Shown here: one piece after another, positions 18,570 through 27,124 of the stretch | Position numbering within the stretch: position 1 is the stretch's first letter | Layout: every line of letters begins with the position of its first letter | Source of the DNA: Pelagadaptatus sp034112445 | Lineage (GTDB): Bacteria > Pseudomonadota > Gammaproteobacteria > Pseudomonadales > Cellvibrionaceae | Direction: 5' to 3' | Length of the DNA stretch: 64,000 nt | Assembly (NCBI GenBank): GCA_034112445.1 | Contig: JAWUVI010000004.1 | Coordinates: forward strand, 55,404-119,403 | The notes under the pieces: generated by a model | Database searches by the model: none | Seen by the model: the letters and a program-made list of their open reading frames with translations, nothing else | Told to the model about the DNA's origin: nothing | Translations under genes and position numbers: made by a program

Positions 18570-19520
18570 ATGAATCCAAATTACTTAGAGTTTGAACAGC
18601 CCATTGCAACACTTGAATCAAAAATCGAGGAGCTGCAACTGGTCGGTAACGATACTGATATTAATATCACTGAAGAGATTTCTAAATTACGCGAAAAGAA
18701 TATTAAGTTAACTGAAAACATATATGCGGATCTTACGCCTTGGCAGATTGTTCAGGTTGCTAGGCATCCCCAGCGTCCATTTACAGGCGATTACATAAAG
18801 CGGGTTTTTACTGATTGGGATGAGCTTCACGGTGATCGCCACTTTGGTGATGATAAAGCTATTATCGGTGGTGTGGCACGCTTAAATGACACCCCAGTCA
18901 TGGTGATTGGTCAAGAAAAGGGGCGCAGTGTTAAAGACAAAGTTATGCGAAACTTCGGCATGCCAAAACCTGAAGGCTACCGAAAAGCATTGCGTCTAAT
19001 GGAAATGGCTGAGCGTTTTAAAATGCCAGTAATTACCCTTATCGATACACCTGGGGCATACCCTGGTATTGATAGTGAAGAACGGGGTATATCCGAAGCT
19101 ATAGCCCAAAATTTAGCGGTTATGTCACGCTTACGCACTCCCATAATATGTACCGTAATTGGTGAGGGTTCATCTGGCGGTGCGTTAGGAATTGGCGTGG
19201 GCGATCACTTGAACATGTTGCAGTATTCAACTTACTTTGTGATTTCTCCTGAGGGTTGTGCCAATATCATTTGGAAAACCGTTGATAAAGCGCCATTAGC
19301 GGCTGAGGCTATGGGTGTTACGTCCACTATTTTGCAGGATCTGGGTATTATTGATGAGACTATAGCTGAGCCGTTAGGCGGCGCTCATCGTGATATGGAT
19401 GCGATGGCCGCAACTCTTAAGGGACGGTTAGAAGAGCAGGTAGCAAGACTTTGTGCTGAGCCTATTGATGAGCTTCTAGAGAGACGGTATAAGCGCTTAA
19501 TGAGTTATGGGAATAGCTAG
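18570..19520 (+). CDS. accA: Acetyl-CoA carboxylase carboxyltransferase subunit alpha
   Basis: Subunit of the carboxyltransferase half of acetyl-CoA carboxylase, which makes malonyl-CoA for fatty-acid synthesis with AccD. It starts MNPNYLEFEQPIATLESKIE. Signature stretches are GDRHFGDDKAIIGG, MPVITLIDTPGAYPG, EGSSGGALGIGVGD and SPEGCANIIWK. Length 316 is standard. The dnaE-accA order is conserved in gammaproteobacteria; here 146 bp separate them. Confidence 0.98.
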   Translation: MNPNYLEFEQPIATLESKIEELQLVGNDTDINITEEISKLREKNIKLTENIYADLTPWQIVQVARHPQRPFTGDYIKRVFTDWDELHGDRHFGDDKAIIGGVARLNDTPVMVIGQEKGRSVKDKVMRNFGMPKPEGYRKALRLMEMAERFKMPVITLIDTPGAYPGIDSEERGISEAIAQNLAVMSRLRTPIICTVIGEGSSGGALGIGVGDHLNMLQYSTYFVISPEGCANIIWKTVDKAPLAAEAMGVTSTILQDLGIIDETIAEPLGGAHRDMDAMAATLKGRLEEQVARLCAEPIDELLERRYKRLMSYGNS

Positions 19521-19557
19521 TTTTTTAAGTATTCATTAGTGTAAAAGCTTCTCCTCG

Positions 19558-19974
19558 CTACATGGGGAGAACTTTATAGCCAACTATTTTTAAATCTTTG
19601 TCTGATACATCACAGGTAACGCCAAAATCTAGCTGCGGAGATCCAGCCCTGCTTGCTGAATGTGTTTCAATAAAAATCGAATATATACCGGCATCTTCAT
19701 TGTAACGACTCGCGACTGGATCAAATTCATAGCTGATGAGCTTTGAAGCATTGGCGGCCGTTACTTTATCTTCACAAATATACATTGCCTTAGACATAGA
19801 ATGAATAATTGCTGGTTTATAGGGTTCAATGGGTTCTTCTGGAGTGACTTCTTCAGGCTCAGGGTCTGATTCAGGAATGACAATAAAGCCTGTTGCTACT
19901 AAGGTGGCAATTATTGATAAGTTGGTCAGTAGCATAGCCACAGCACCAAACAGAATAAGTTCTTTTGATTTCAT
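19558..19974 (-). CDS. Small membrane-anchored protein of unknown function
   Basis: 138 residues: one N-terminal membrane segment (about 7-32), then an acidic proline-rich linker (PESDPEPEEVTPEEPIEPYK) and a probable periplasmic domain with two cysteines (YICEDK, VTCDVS) that could form a disulfide. No family recognised. Convergent with accA (37 bp apart) and downstream of another small membrane protein on the same strand. Confidence 0.6.
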   Translation of the reverse strand: MKSKELILFGAVAMLLTNLSIIATLVATGFIVIPESDPEPEEVTPEEPIEPYKPAIIHSMSKAMYICEDKVTAANASKLISYEFDPVASRYNEDAGIYSIFIETHSASRAGSPQLDFGVTCDVSDKDLKIVGYKVLPM

Positions 19975-20074
19975 CCGTCAACTGTATACGCGTAATGTGA
20001 AATTGGTTGCCTGAAGATATTAGCGTAGTGTGTTCTGAGTTGCGAATAGATAAATCAATTAGTCGCTTCAATAA

Positions 20075-20602
20075 TTATGTGGCCATTAATCGATCGTATT
20101 TCTGGCTTAAAATATCGTAAAACTGTTCGCGCAAATGTGTGATTTCATGCTTTAGCTTAACGACTTCTTGTTCGCTGATATCTTGTCTACCTACGTAAAC
20201 TTGCTTGCGGAAGTAGGCAATTTTGGCACCATAGAGTCTTAGCGTTTTTTCAAGAGCTTTTTCGCCGAGCATTAATAAATTTGCTTCGGCGTCAGCCATT
20301 TTTTTAAATTCTTGGACTAATTCTTGATTAACTTTAAAGAGCTCTTCTTTACGAGCTTGTGGCCACCGACCGCCAAACCGTGTGGATTCAATAACCAGCG
20401 AAGAATACTTGGCGAAAATGTGATTAACATTGCCGACATTACTAGAGACAGATTCGAGTATCTCCATGCGGCGATTTGATTTGTGTGTTGTATTCAGAGA
20501 GTTGCCACGGTTTGATAGCCACAAGCACAGGCCAGCAATCAGTGCGCCCAAAGCAATTTTTACTGAAGTGTCCAGCAATGCCCAAAGTTCGGTTGTTTCC
20601 AT
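20075..20602 (-). CDS. Membrane-anchored coiled-coil protein of unknown function
   Basis: About 175 residues with one N-terminal membrane segment (about 10-28, SVKIALGALIAGLCLWL). A long helical, charged region follows (KEELFKVNQELVQEFKKMAD and onward to the end) that is probably cytoplasmic coiled coil. I start at ATG 20602 (METTEL) because GGAG is 8 bases upstream; ATG 20608 is too close to that site. No recognised domain. Confidence 0.6.
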   Translation of the reverse strand: METTELWALLDTSVKIALGALIAGLCLWLSNRGNSLNTTHKSNRRMEILESVSSNVGNVNHIFAKYSSLVIESTRFGGRWPQARKEELFKVNQELVQEFKKMADAEANLLMLGEKALEKTLRLYGAKIAYFRKQVYVGRQDISEQEVVKLKHEITHLREQFYDILSQKYDRLMAT

Positions 20603-20723
20603 TATCATACTCCTGCGCTAAATACCCTAAAGCAAATAAGTTGCAACGGGCGAGCTCGCCAAAATCATGACGGATTGTGTTCTTTAATCTAGTAATGCAG
20701 GAATTAGGCCAGAATGTATATTG

Positions 20724-21050
20724 TTAACTTCCGGATATTTTAACTGTGTGCCCTTCTTTTTCTAGCAGTGTTTTAATGATTTCACGGTCATTGGTTTGAA
20801 TCTCAATAATGGCGTTTTTTACGCTGCCGCCTACACCGATTTTTTGCTTGAGGTGTTTTGCGATGTTTTTGAGCTCAGCATCACTTAACGTTAAGCCTTT
20901 AATTAGGCTAACTCCTTTACCTTTTCGACCCTTAGTTTCGCGGTGAATACGAACAATGCCGTCAGTGGGTGTTATTGATGAGGAGGGTGAACTAGGCTGT
21001 TTAATACGACCTGAGTCGGTGGAGTATACTAGCCGAGAGTTTTTATTCAT
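20724..21050 (-). CDS. SUI1/eIF1-like translation factor (YciH family)
   Basis: 108 residues. The SUI1 fold is clear at about 30-105: GIVRIHRETKGRKGKGVSLI, LKQKIGVGGSVKNAIIEIQT and a C-terminal GHTVKISG. E. coli YciH, the best-known bacterial member, affects start-codon fidelity in vitro; the cellular role is not well defined. It follows the zinc-ribbon membrane gene by 6 bp, implying cotranscription. Confidence 0.9.
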   Translation of the reverse strand: MNKNSRLVYSTDSGRIKQPSSPSSSITPTDGIVRIHRETKGRKGKGVSLIKGLTLSDAELKNIAKHLKQKIGVGGSVKNAIIEIQTNDREIIKTLLEKEGHTVKISGS

Positions 21051-21056
21051 GTTTCT

Positions 21057-21416
21057 CTACTCGGAATTGGTTTTATTGGGTAGCGGCGGGCTGATTTTTG
21101 GGAGCTTTTCTTTAACCAGTTTTTGGGTAAAGCTACCAATAATCATGATGGCTATACCTGTGCCAAAAAGATAACGGGTGTCCATTAATTTCAAGTCCCA
21201 AAAGTGAAATAAAGGCGCCAATATAACCGCGACAAAAATCCCCATTGACATAAAAGTATCACCATTTTCAGGGTATTTAATACCCTGTCCGCAATGAGGG
21301 CAGGCAAAGGCGGTGCTTTTTAAAAAATCTTTCAATACGCCATTGCGGCGTAATAGCGGTTTATCAATAGGATCGTTACAGTGAGGGCAGCGTATTGGTT
21401 TTAATAGTAGTGGCAC
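21057..21416 (-). CDS. Zinc-ribbon membrane protein of unknown function
   Basis: 119 residues. The N-terminus has two CxxC pairs (RCPHCND near 9-14, ACPHCGQ near 38-43), forming a probable zinc ribbon. Two membrane segments follow (about 56-75 and 82-100). AGGGA precedes the ATG. It looks like the small membrane proteins with cysteine-rich N-termini found in many gammaproteobacteria. First gene of a two-gene unit with the SUI1-like gene. Confidence 0.65.
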   Translation of the reverse strand: MPLLLKPIRCPHCNDPIDKPLLRRNGVLKDFLKSTAFACPHCGQGIKYPENGDTFMSMGIFVAVILAPLFHFWDLKLMDTRYLFGTGIAIMIIGSFTQKLVKEKLPKISPPLPNKTNSE

Positions 21417-21525
21417 ATTAATATCCCTTGGTAGAATCTGCAGTTATGATAAGCGATATAATTGATGGGGTACATAATTGTTAAGATAACTCTTTATCCT
21501 AGATTTGAAAATTAATAGGTAGTCT

Positions 21526-22335
21526 ATGAAGCGCTCAGCATTAAAAAGAAAAATAAATATTGTTATTTTTGGTACCGATACCAAGCGCGGGAAAGCCTTT
21601 GATCTGGCGTTAATCTATATGATTTTCCTGAGTGTTTTTGTTGTCATGCTCGCTTCTGTAGAGTCAATTCAAGAGCAGTGGGGTCATGCGATTCTCGTTG
21701 TAGAGTGGGTGTTTACGCTTGTTTTTACGGCCGAGTATTTAGTGAGGATATGGGTGACGCCAAGACGCTGGCATTATATTTTTAGTTTTTATGGTTTAGT
21801 TGATTTGGCTTCTATTTTACCCTCGTACTTGAGCTTATTTTTTACTGGTGCGAGCTATTTATTAATCATTAGATTACTTCGGGTATTAAGAATTTTCCGC
21901 ATACTTAAGTTGGTGCGTTATTCATCGGAGGCCAATGTGTTGGTTCGTTCAATGATGCTGTCTCGACGTAAGATTATGGTATTCTTTTCGTCGGTGCTGG
22001 TTTTAGCCACTATTTTTGGTTCTCTTATGTTTTTGGTTGAAGGCCCAGAAAATGGCTTCAGCAGTATCCCGAAAAGTGTTTATTGGACGATAGTAACTAT
22101 TACGACGGTTGGTTATGGTGATATCACTCCGCAAACCATTATCGGGCAAATAATTGCCTCTATAGCGATGCTTACCGGTTATTCAATTATAGCTGTACCA
22201 ACAGGTATACTGACGGCAGAGTTGGCTGTTGAAATGCAAAGAGAGCGAGTCAGTACAACCTGCGCTATATGTGATAAGTCGGGTCATGAGCAGGATGCAA
22301 TACACTGCAAAAATTGTGGTGCAAACCTTTATTAG
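21526..22335 (+). CDS. Voltage-gated potassium channel (Kv-like) with C-terminal zinc ribbon
   Basis: 269 residues with six membrane helices. S4 carries regularly spaced arginines (RLLRVLRIFRILKLVR). The pore loop has the K+ selectivity filter TTVGYGD. The short C-terminal cytoplasmic tail ends with two CxxC pairs (CAICDKSG, CKNCGANLY), a zinc ribbon that could tie tails of the tetramer or bind a partner. An AGGTAG ribosome-binding site precedes the ATG. It is followed by slyX. Confidence 0.9.
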   Translation: MKRSALKRKINIVIFGTDTKRGKAFDLALIYMIFLSVFVVMLASVESIQEQWGHAILVVEWVFTLVFTAEYLVRIWVTPRRWHYIFSFYGLVDLASILPSYLSLFFTGASYLLIIRLLRVLRIFRILKLVRYSSEANVLVRSMMLSRRKIMVFFSSVLVLATIFGSLMFLVEGPENGFSSIPKSVYWTIVTITTVGYGDITPQTIIGQIIASIAMLTGYSIIAVPTGILTAELAVEMQRERVSTTCAICDKSGHEQDAIHCKNCGANLY

Positions 22336-22379
22336 AGCCGAAAACCAGCTCTAAACTTTATCTCCATATGGACAATTTC

Positions 22380-22610
22380 ATGACCAATAGTATTAATGAA
22401 GCTTTTGAACAGCTTGAAGACTTACAGATGAAGGTCGCATACCAAGAAGATGTTATCCAGTCACTCAACGATGAGCTGATAAAACAAGGGAGTTTAATTG
22501 TTCGGTTGGATGAGCAAGTGCAACTTTTAAATCAGAAGCTGAAACATGCTGAAGATAATGTCGGTCAAAATGAAGGCAAATCGTTTGATGAGCGCCCTCC
22601 GCATTATTAG
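22380..22610 (+). CDS. slyX: SlyX family protein
   Basis: About 76 residues, almost entirely coiled coil (LEDLQMKVAYQEDVIQSLND), with the family's C-terminal PPHY tail. Function unknown in all bacteria. I use ATG 22380 (MTNSINEAF), which has TGGA 8 bases upstream and gives the usual length (E. coli 72). ATG 22368 is also possible. It begins 44 bp after the channel gene and could be cotranscribed. Confidence 0.85.
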   Translation: MTNSINEAFEQLEDLQMKVAYQEDVIQSLNDELIKQGSLIVRLDEQVQLLNQKLKHAEDNVGQNEGKSFDERPPHY

Positions 22611-22725
22611 TTATGAGACCTAGTTCACATTATTAGTATCGTTTTTCTATAGCCTATATATACTTAATTCCTCAACCTGACTTTCGTGCCTAATGTAAGT
22701 CCTGCTGCCATGATGATGGAGCATT

Positions 22726-25173
22726 ATGTTAATGGAAATAAATACGGCTAATTCTCCTGTATGCCCAATCTCTGAGCTTTTTGACATGAAAGCTCCAGTT
22801 TTGTTGTGGGATATAAAAACAGGTGAAATAACGCATAATTTCAAATTTGAGCAGGCGTTTGGAAAAATAGCATTTTTTTCAGAATTGATGGCTATGATCG
22901 AGTCCGCAAAGGCAGAAAAACTACTGCATGAAGTTGATCAGTCTATTAAGAATGGCGACAGTTTTTATCTTGATCTTATCCTTGCTGATACCAATGAGAA
23001 ACACCTCGCTTGGGGTAGTGCAGTAAGCGCCAATAAGGTGGCGATCGTTTTTCACTTAAATCATTTTATTCACTTGAGTGACAAGCAAACAAATGATGTT
23101 CTCGCTCTATTTAACTCTATTCATGCGTATATTTGGCATCTTGATATTGATGCTAAAGTCACTTTTGTTAATAAATACGCAGAGGCTATTACACCTCTTG
23201 CTTCCAGCATAAATAAATCTTTAATTGAAGTTATGCCTATTTGGGGTGATTCTAATCGTCGCGAACGAGAAATAAACAGAGCGTTGAAAAGCGGTATTGC
23301 ATCTCATGGTGCTTTGGAATGTTGTTTCGAGGATGAGGGTGAGTTTTGGTATAAAGTAGATAAAATTCCAACCTATGACAGCTCTAACAGTGTGACAGGC
23401 GTGATGCTTGTTATGGTGGATGTTACTCCAGATGTGTTGAATAAAAGAGCGCTAGAGGAAAGTGAAGAGCGTTATAGAACATTTATTGATAACAGCTCGG
23501 ATGGTGTTTTTCGTGTCGATTTTTACCCTCCTATTGAGGCTCAGTCACCTGTTGCGAAACAGGTAGAAGCAATACAGCAATCGGGCGTTTTGGTAGAGAG
23601 CAATTCAGCTATGGCGCAAATGAATGGCTGCAGCGATGTGTTGTCTATTTTAGGTTCATCTTTTATTGGTCAATTTCTTGCTAACCTTACTCCAATATTG
23701 AACCAGTTTGTGTTGGCATCTTATCGAATTAAAAATGAAGAAGTTGTTCAGGTTATTAATGATCGAACGTTTAGCCTACAGATGAATTTAATGGGGACTA
23801 TTGAAAACGGCTTGCTGGTTAGATTGTGGGGAACTGTTAGAGATATCACAGAAAATAAACGCCATATAGAAAGCTTAGAATATCAAGCTACCCATGACTC
23901 TTTAACGGGGTTAGCCAATAGAAGCTATCTCTATCACTCGATGGAAGAGGAGATGAAGCGCCTCTCTGGGTCTAATAAGTTCGCTCTCATTTTACTTGAT
24001 TTAGATCGATTTAAGGAGATCAACGATACCTTAGGTCACAATGTGGGTGACGACTTATTAAAGTTGATCAGTCGTCGTATTGAACTTGATGTTTCTGATA
24101 GTAACGCTGTTATTGCTCGTTTAGGTGGCGATGAATTTGCGGTACTTTTACCAAAAATACGCAGTAATCAGCAGGCTGTGGTTATGGGATACCGTATTTT
24201 AGATGCTATACAGGAACCTTTTGCGTTAAAAGATTTTAATGCTGAGGTAAGCGCCAGTATTGGCATAACGATTTATCCTGATCAAGCGAACGATGTCAGT
24301 ACCTTAATGCGGTACGCTGATGTAGCAATGTATAAAGCTAAAACTGAGCGTATAGGGGTGTCGGTTTATCGTGCTAGTTATGATCAGTACACGCCAAAAC
24401 GTTTGGCAATAATGAATGATCTGGGCAAAGCTATTCGGGAAAACCAACTGGAGCTTTATTACCAGCCTAAAATAAACCTATTTCATAATAGCGTGTATGG
24501 TTTTGAGGCGCTGATTCGCTGGAATCACCCAGAGTCTGGTTTGATTCCTCCGGACGAATTTATCCCGCTGGCTGAAGTGAGCAATATTATTCATCCACTA
24601 ACCCAGTGGGTAGTTGAATCATCAATAATTCAGGCGAAATTATGGGTTGATGCTGGATATAAACTCTCTGTGGCAGCGAATTTGTCGGCTCAAAATTTAT
24701 TAGATGACCGGTTTGCTGAAAAGCTAGAGGTTATGCTAAAAAAACATGAGTTACCTGCGCAATATCTTGAGCTTGAGATAACGGAAAGCTCCATTATGGC
24801 TGACCCTGAAAGAGCGCTAATGACATTACAAGAGATCAATGAGTTGGGTGTTTTACTGTCGATAGATGATTTCGGGACTGGCTATTCATCGCTTGCCTAT
24901 TTAAAGAAATTACCAGTTACTTACTTAAAAATTGATTCTTCTTTTGTTAAGGATATGTTGGACGATGAGCAAGATAAAATCATTGTTCATTCCACTATAA
25001 ATTTAGCCCATAACTTGGGTTTAGAAGTAATTGCAGAAGGTGTAGAAGATGAGCACATTTTACATTTATTGCAAAATCTGGACTGTGATAAAGCGCAGGG
25101 CTACCACATAGCTAGACCAATGCCAGTAAAAGATGTACAGAAATGGTTAGAGCGAGAGCAGTGGCACAGTTAA
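22726..25173 (+). CDS. PAS-GGDEF-EAL cyclic-di-GMP turnover protein
   Basis: 815 residues, no membrane helices. Two or more PAS-like sensory regions lie at about 120-390 (ALEESEERYRTFIDNSSDGV). A GGDEF domain follows (THDSLTGLANRSYLY; active site RLGGDEF near 465-471), then an EAL domain (EALIRW near 593; LEITES; DDFGTGYSSL; YLKIDSSF; AEGVE). Catalytic residues of both domains are present, so it may both make and degrade c-di-GMP, or one domain may regulate the other. GGAG precedes the ATG. A single-gene unit ending at a shared terminator. Confidence 0.93.
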   Translation: MLMEINTANSPVCPISELFDMKAPVLLWDIKTGEITHNFKFEQAFGKIAFFSELMAMIESAKAEKLLHEVDQSIKNGDSFYLDLILADTNEKHLAWGSAVSANKVAIVFHLNHFIHLSDKQTNDVLALFNSIHAYIWHLDIDAKVTFVNKYAEAITPLASSINKSLIEVMPIWGDSNRREREINRALKSGIASHGALECCFEDEGEFWYKVDKIPTYDSSNSVTGVMLVMVDVTPDVLNKRALEESEERYRTFIDNSSDGVFRVDFYPPIEAQSPVAKQVEAIQQSGVLVESNSAMAQMNGCSDVLSILGSSFIGQFLANLTPILNQFVLASYRIKNEEVVQVINDRTFSLQMNLMGTIENGLLVRLWGTVRDITENKRHIESLEYQATHDSLTGLANRSYLYHSMEEEMKRLSGSNKFALILLDLDRFKEINDTLGHNVGDDLLKLISRRIELDVSDSNAVIARLGGDEFAVLLPKIRSNQQAVVMGYRILDAIQEPFALKDFNAEVSASIGITIYPDQANDVSTLMRYADVAMYKAKTERIGVSVYRASYDQYTPKRLAIMNDLGKAIRENQLELYYQPKINLFHNSVYGFEALIRWNHPESGLIPPDEFIPLAEVSNIIHPLTQWVVESSIIQAKLWVDAGYKLSVAANLSAQNLLDDRFAEKLEVMLKKHELPAQYLELEITESSIMADPERALMTLQEINELGVLLSIDDFGTGYSSLAYLKKLPVTYLKIDSSFVKDMLDDEQDKIIVHSTINLAHNLGLEVIAEGVEDEHILHLLQNLDCDKAQGYHIARPMPVKDVQKWLEREQWHS

Positions 25174-25264
25174 ATCATAATGTGCAGCTTTTTCGATGAT
25201 ACGGATGTTTCTATATTAGATTTAGTGGAGTTGATATTTTGAATCAGTTGTAATGGTTTTAATT

Positions 25265-25312
25265 GAAGTTAAGGCAAGCTTTACCATTATTAGCAAAGCT
25301 TGCCTTATTTTG
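25265..25312. terminator. Bidirectional terminator between convergent genes
   Basis: Perfect 12-bp inverted repeat (25271-25282 AAGGCAAGCTTT with 25295-25306) around a 12-nt loop, with T-rich flanks. It lies between the convergent GGDEF-EAL and acetolactate synthase genes, so it can serve both. Confidence 0.8.
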
Positions 25313-25352
25313 TGTAGCTGTTCTTTAAGTTAAAGAGCCATAAACTGAAAAG

Positions 25353-27005
25353 TTAAATAGGACAGCTCAGTTCTCCGAGTCTGCGAGTTAACTCCATGTT
25401 TTCGCGATAATCTATCGGTAATACCACTAGACTAGGTCCATCTTCATTTAGCGCACTGGTTAGCACATCAAATAAGTCAACACTGTCTTCTACTTTGTGT
25501 CCGCTCCAGCCAAAGGCCTCAGCCAGTTTTACCCAGTCAGGATTGCCAAAGGCTAAATCGGTGTGGCGGCCAAACTCATTGGTTTGTTTCCAGCCGATGA
25601 GCCCATAACCTCCATCTTCCCATACCATTACGGTCATTTTACAGTTGAGTCTTTTGGCTGTTTCCATTTCTTGTGAATTCATTAGGAAACCACCATCACC
25701 ACAAATGGCTAAGACTTTTCTATCTGGATGGACAATACTGGCGGCAATGGCTCCAGGTAATGCGAAGCCCATAGAGCAGAAACCATTAGGAATAAGACAT
25801 GTGTTGGGTTCGTGACATTGATAATGACGTGCAATCCACATTTTATGCGCGCCGACATCAGATAATAAAATATCGTGAGGGCCCATAACTTTACGTACAT
25901 CACAGAGGACTTTTTGTGGTCTTATCGAGCCTACAGTTACATCATCGGCATGACGATTTAATTCCTCTGTCATTTGTTCGCGAACAGAAGCTTGCTGAGT
26001 TTGATCAAAAGTAAGTCCGCCATTGGCATCTACACGCTCATTCAACATCCATAATGCGTGAGCTAAATCACCAACCACTTCAGTGTCGGGGTGATAGAAT
26101 TCATCAATCTCCGTTGGTAGAAAATCAATATGTACTATCTCCTTAGTGTCGGAACCATTCCATTGTTTGGGATGATACTCAACCATGTCGTAGCCAAGTG
26201 TAATAACTAGATCCGCTGCATCAATTGCGCAAGATGGAATATCTTTTGCCCCTAAACCAATAGTATAGAGGCAGTAAGGTGCGTTCATGTCCACACAGCC
26301 CTTAGCCATGAAGGTGCTCAAAACTCCAATGCCAGTTTTCTCACAAAATTCACGTAGTTGTTTGCTGGCGCGTTTACGAATACAGCCGTTACCTGCAATG
26401 ATGATAGGGTTTTTGGCCTGTTTAATTTTCTCAAAAGCAATGTCGATAATTTTATCCGCTGGAACTGGACGTCGAAATTTACGCACAGGCAGAGGCTGCT
26501 TATCCACGGGAATTTTAGCTATATCTTCTGGAAGCTCTACTAACACAGCACCTGGTTTTTCAGTTCTTGCAACACGCACGGCTTTGCGCATGATTTCAGG
26601 AATGTTCTCTGGGTGCCATACCGTTGTTGCCCACTTAGTGACAGGCTTAAACATCTCGACCACGTCCATGACTTGGTGTGATTCTTTATGTAGGCGTGTT
26701 GACGCTCCTTGACCCGTTAAAACGAGCATAGGAGAGCGATCCATATTGGAATCAGCTACACCGGTAATGAGGTTGGTGGCTCCAGGCCCTAAAGTGCCAA
26801 GGCATCCTGCAGGATTCCCGGTAAGTCGGCCATATATCTCAGCCATAAAGGCAGCACCTTGTTCGTGCCGGGTTAAAATAAATTTAATTTGCTTGGATTC
26901 CTCCAGCGACATCATAAAGTCGGCATTCTCTTCCCCAGGAACACCAAATATATATTCTATACCTTCTTCTTCTAGGCATTTGACCATAAGATCTGAAGCT
27001 TTCAT
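25353..27005 (-). CDS. Acetolactate synthase large subunit-like (ThDP enzyme)
   Basis: 550-residue thiamine-diphosphate enzyme predicted to condense two pyruvates to 2-acetolactate. The catalytic Glu is in RHEQGAAFMAE (E48). The ThDP/Mg motif begins GDGGFLMN and ends near DGGYGLIGW. No regulatory subunit gene (ilvN/ilvH) follows, and it resembles the catabolic AlsS-like group (FGVPGEENADF) more than biosynthetic IlvI. Substrate is by family only; related enzymes act on other 2-ketoacids. AGGA lies about 6 bases before the ATG. Monocistronic. Confidence 0.85.
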   Translation of the reverse strand: MKASDLMVKCLEEEGIEYIFGVPGEENADFMMSLEESKQIKFILTRHEQGAAFMAEIYGRLTGNPAGCLGTLGPGATNLITGVADSNMDRSPMLVLTGQGASTRLHKESHQVMDVVEMFKPVTKWATTVWHPENIPEIMRKAVRVARTEKPGAVLVELPEDIAKIPVDKQPLPVRKFRRPVPADKIIDIAFEKIKQAKNPIIIAGNGCIRKRASKQLREFCEKTGIGVLSTFMAKGCVDMNAPYCLYTIGLGAKDIPSCAIDAADLVITLGYDMVEYHPKQWNGSDTKEIVHIDFLPTEIDEFYHPDTEVVGDLAHALWMLNERVDANGGLTFDQTQQASVREQMTEELNRHADDVTVGSIRPQKVLCDVRKVMGPHDILLSDVGAHKMWIARHYQCHEPNTCLIPNGFCSMGFALPGAIAASIVHPDRKVLAICGDGGFLMNSQEMETAKRLNCKMTVMVWEDGGYGLIGWKQTNEFGRHTDLAFGNPDWVKLAEAFGWSGHKVEDSVDLFDVLTSALNEDGPSLVVLPIDYRENMELTRRLGELSCPI

Positions 27006-27124
27006 CTGTTATCCTTATTTTTTAGTTTTAACTTTTCTTAGGATAGACCATGCTGGGGTTTTATCATAAAGTTGGTCTTTGTTTGATTCATATTCTTATT
27101 GTTTGAGTTGAATCTGTTTTGAGT

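Noticed and set aside
26287..26712. 141-codon open frame antisense to the acetolactate synthase
   Set aside because: The sense frame carries all catalytic motifs; the antisense protein is low-complexity.
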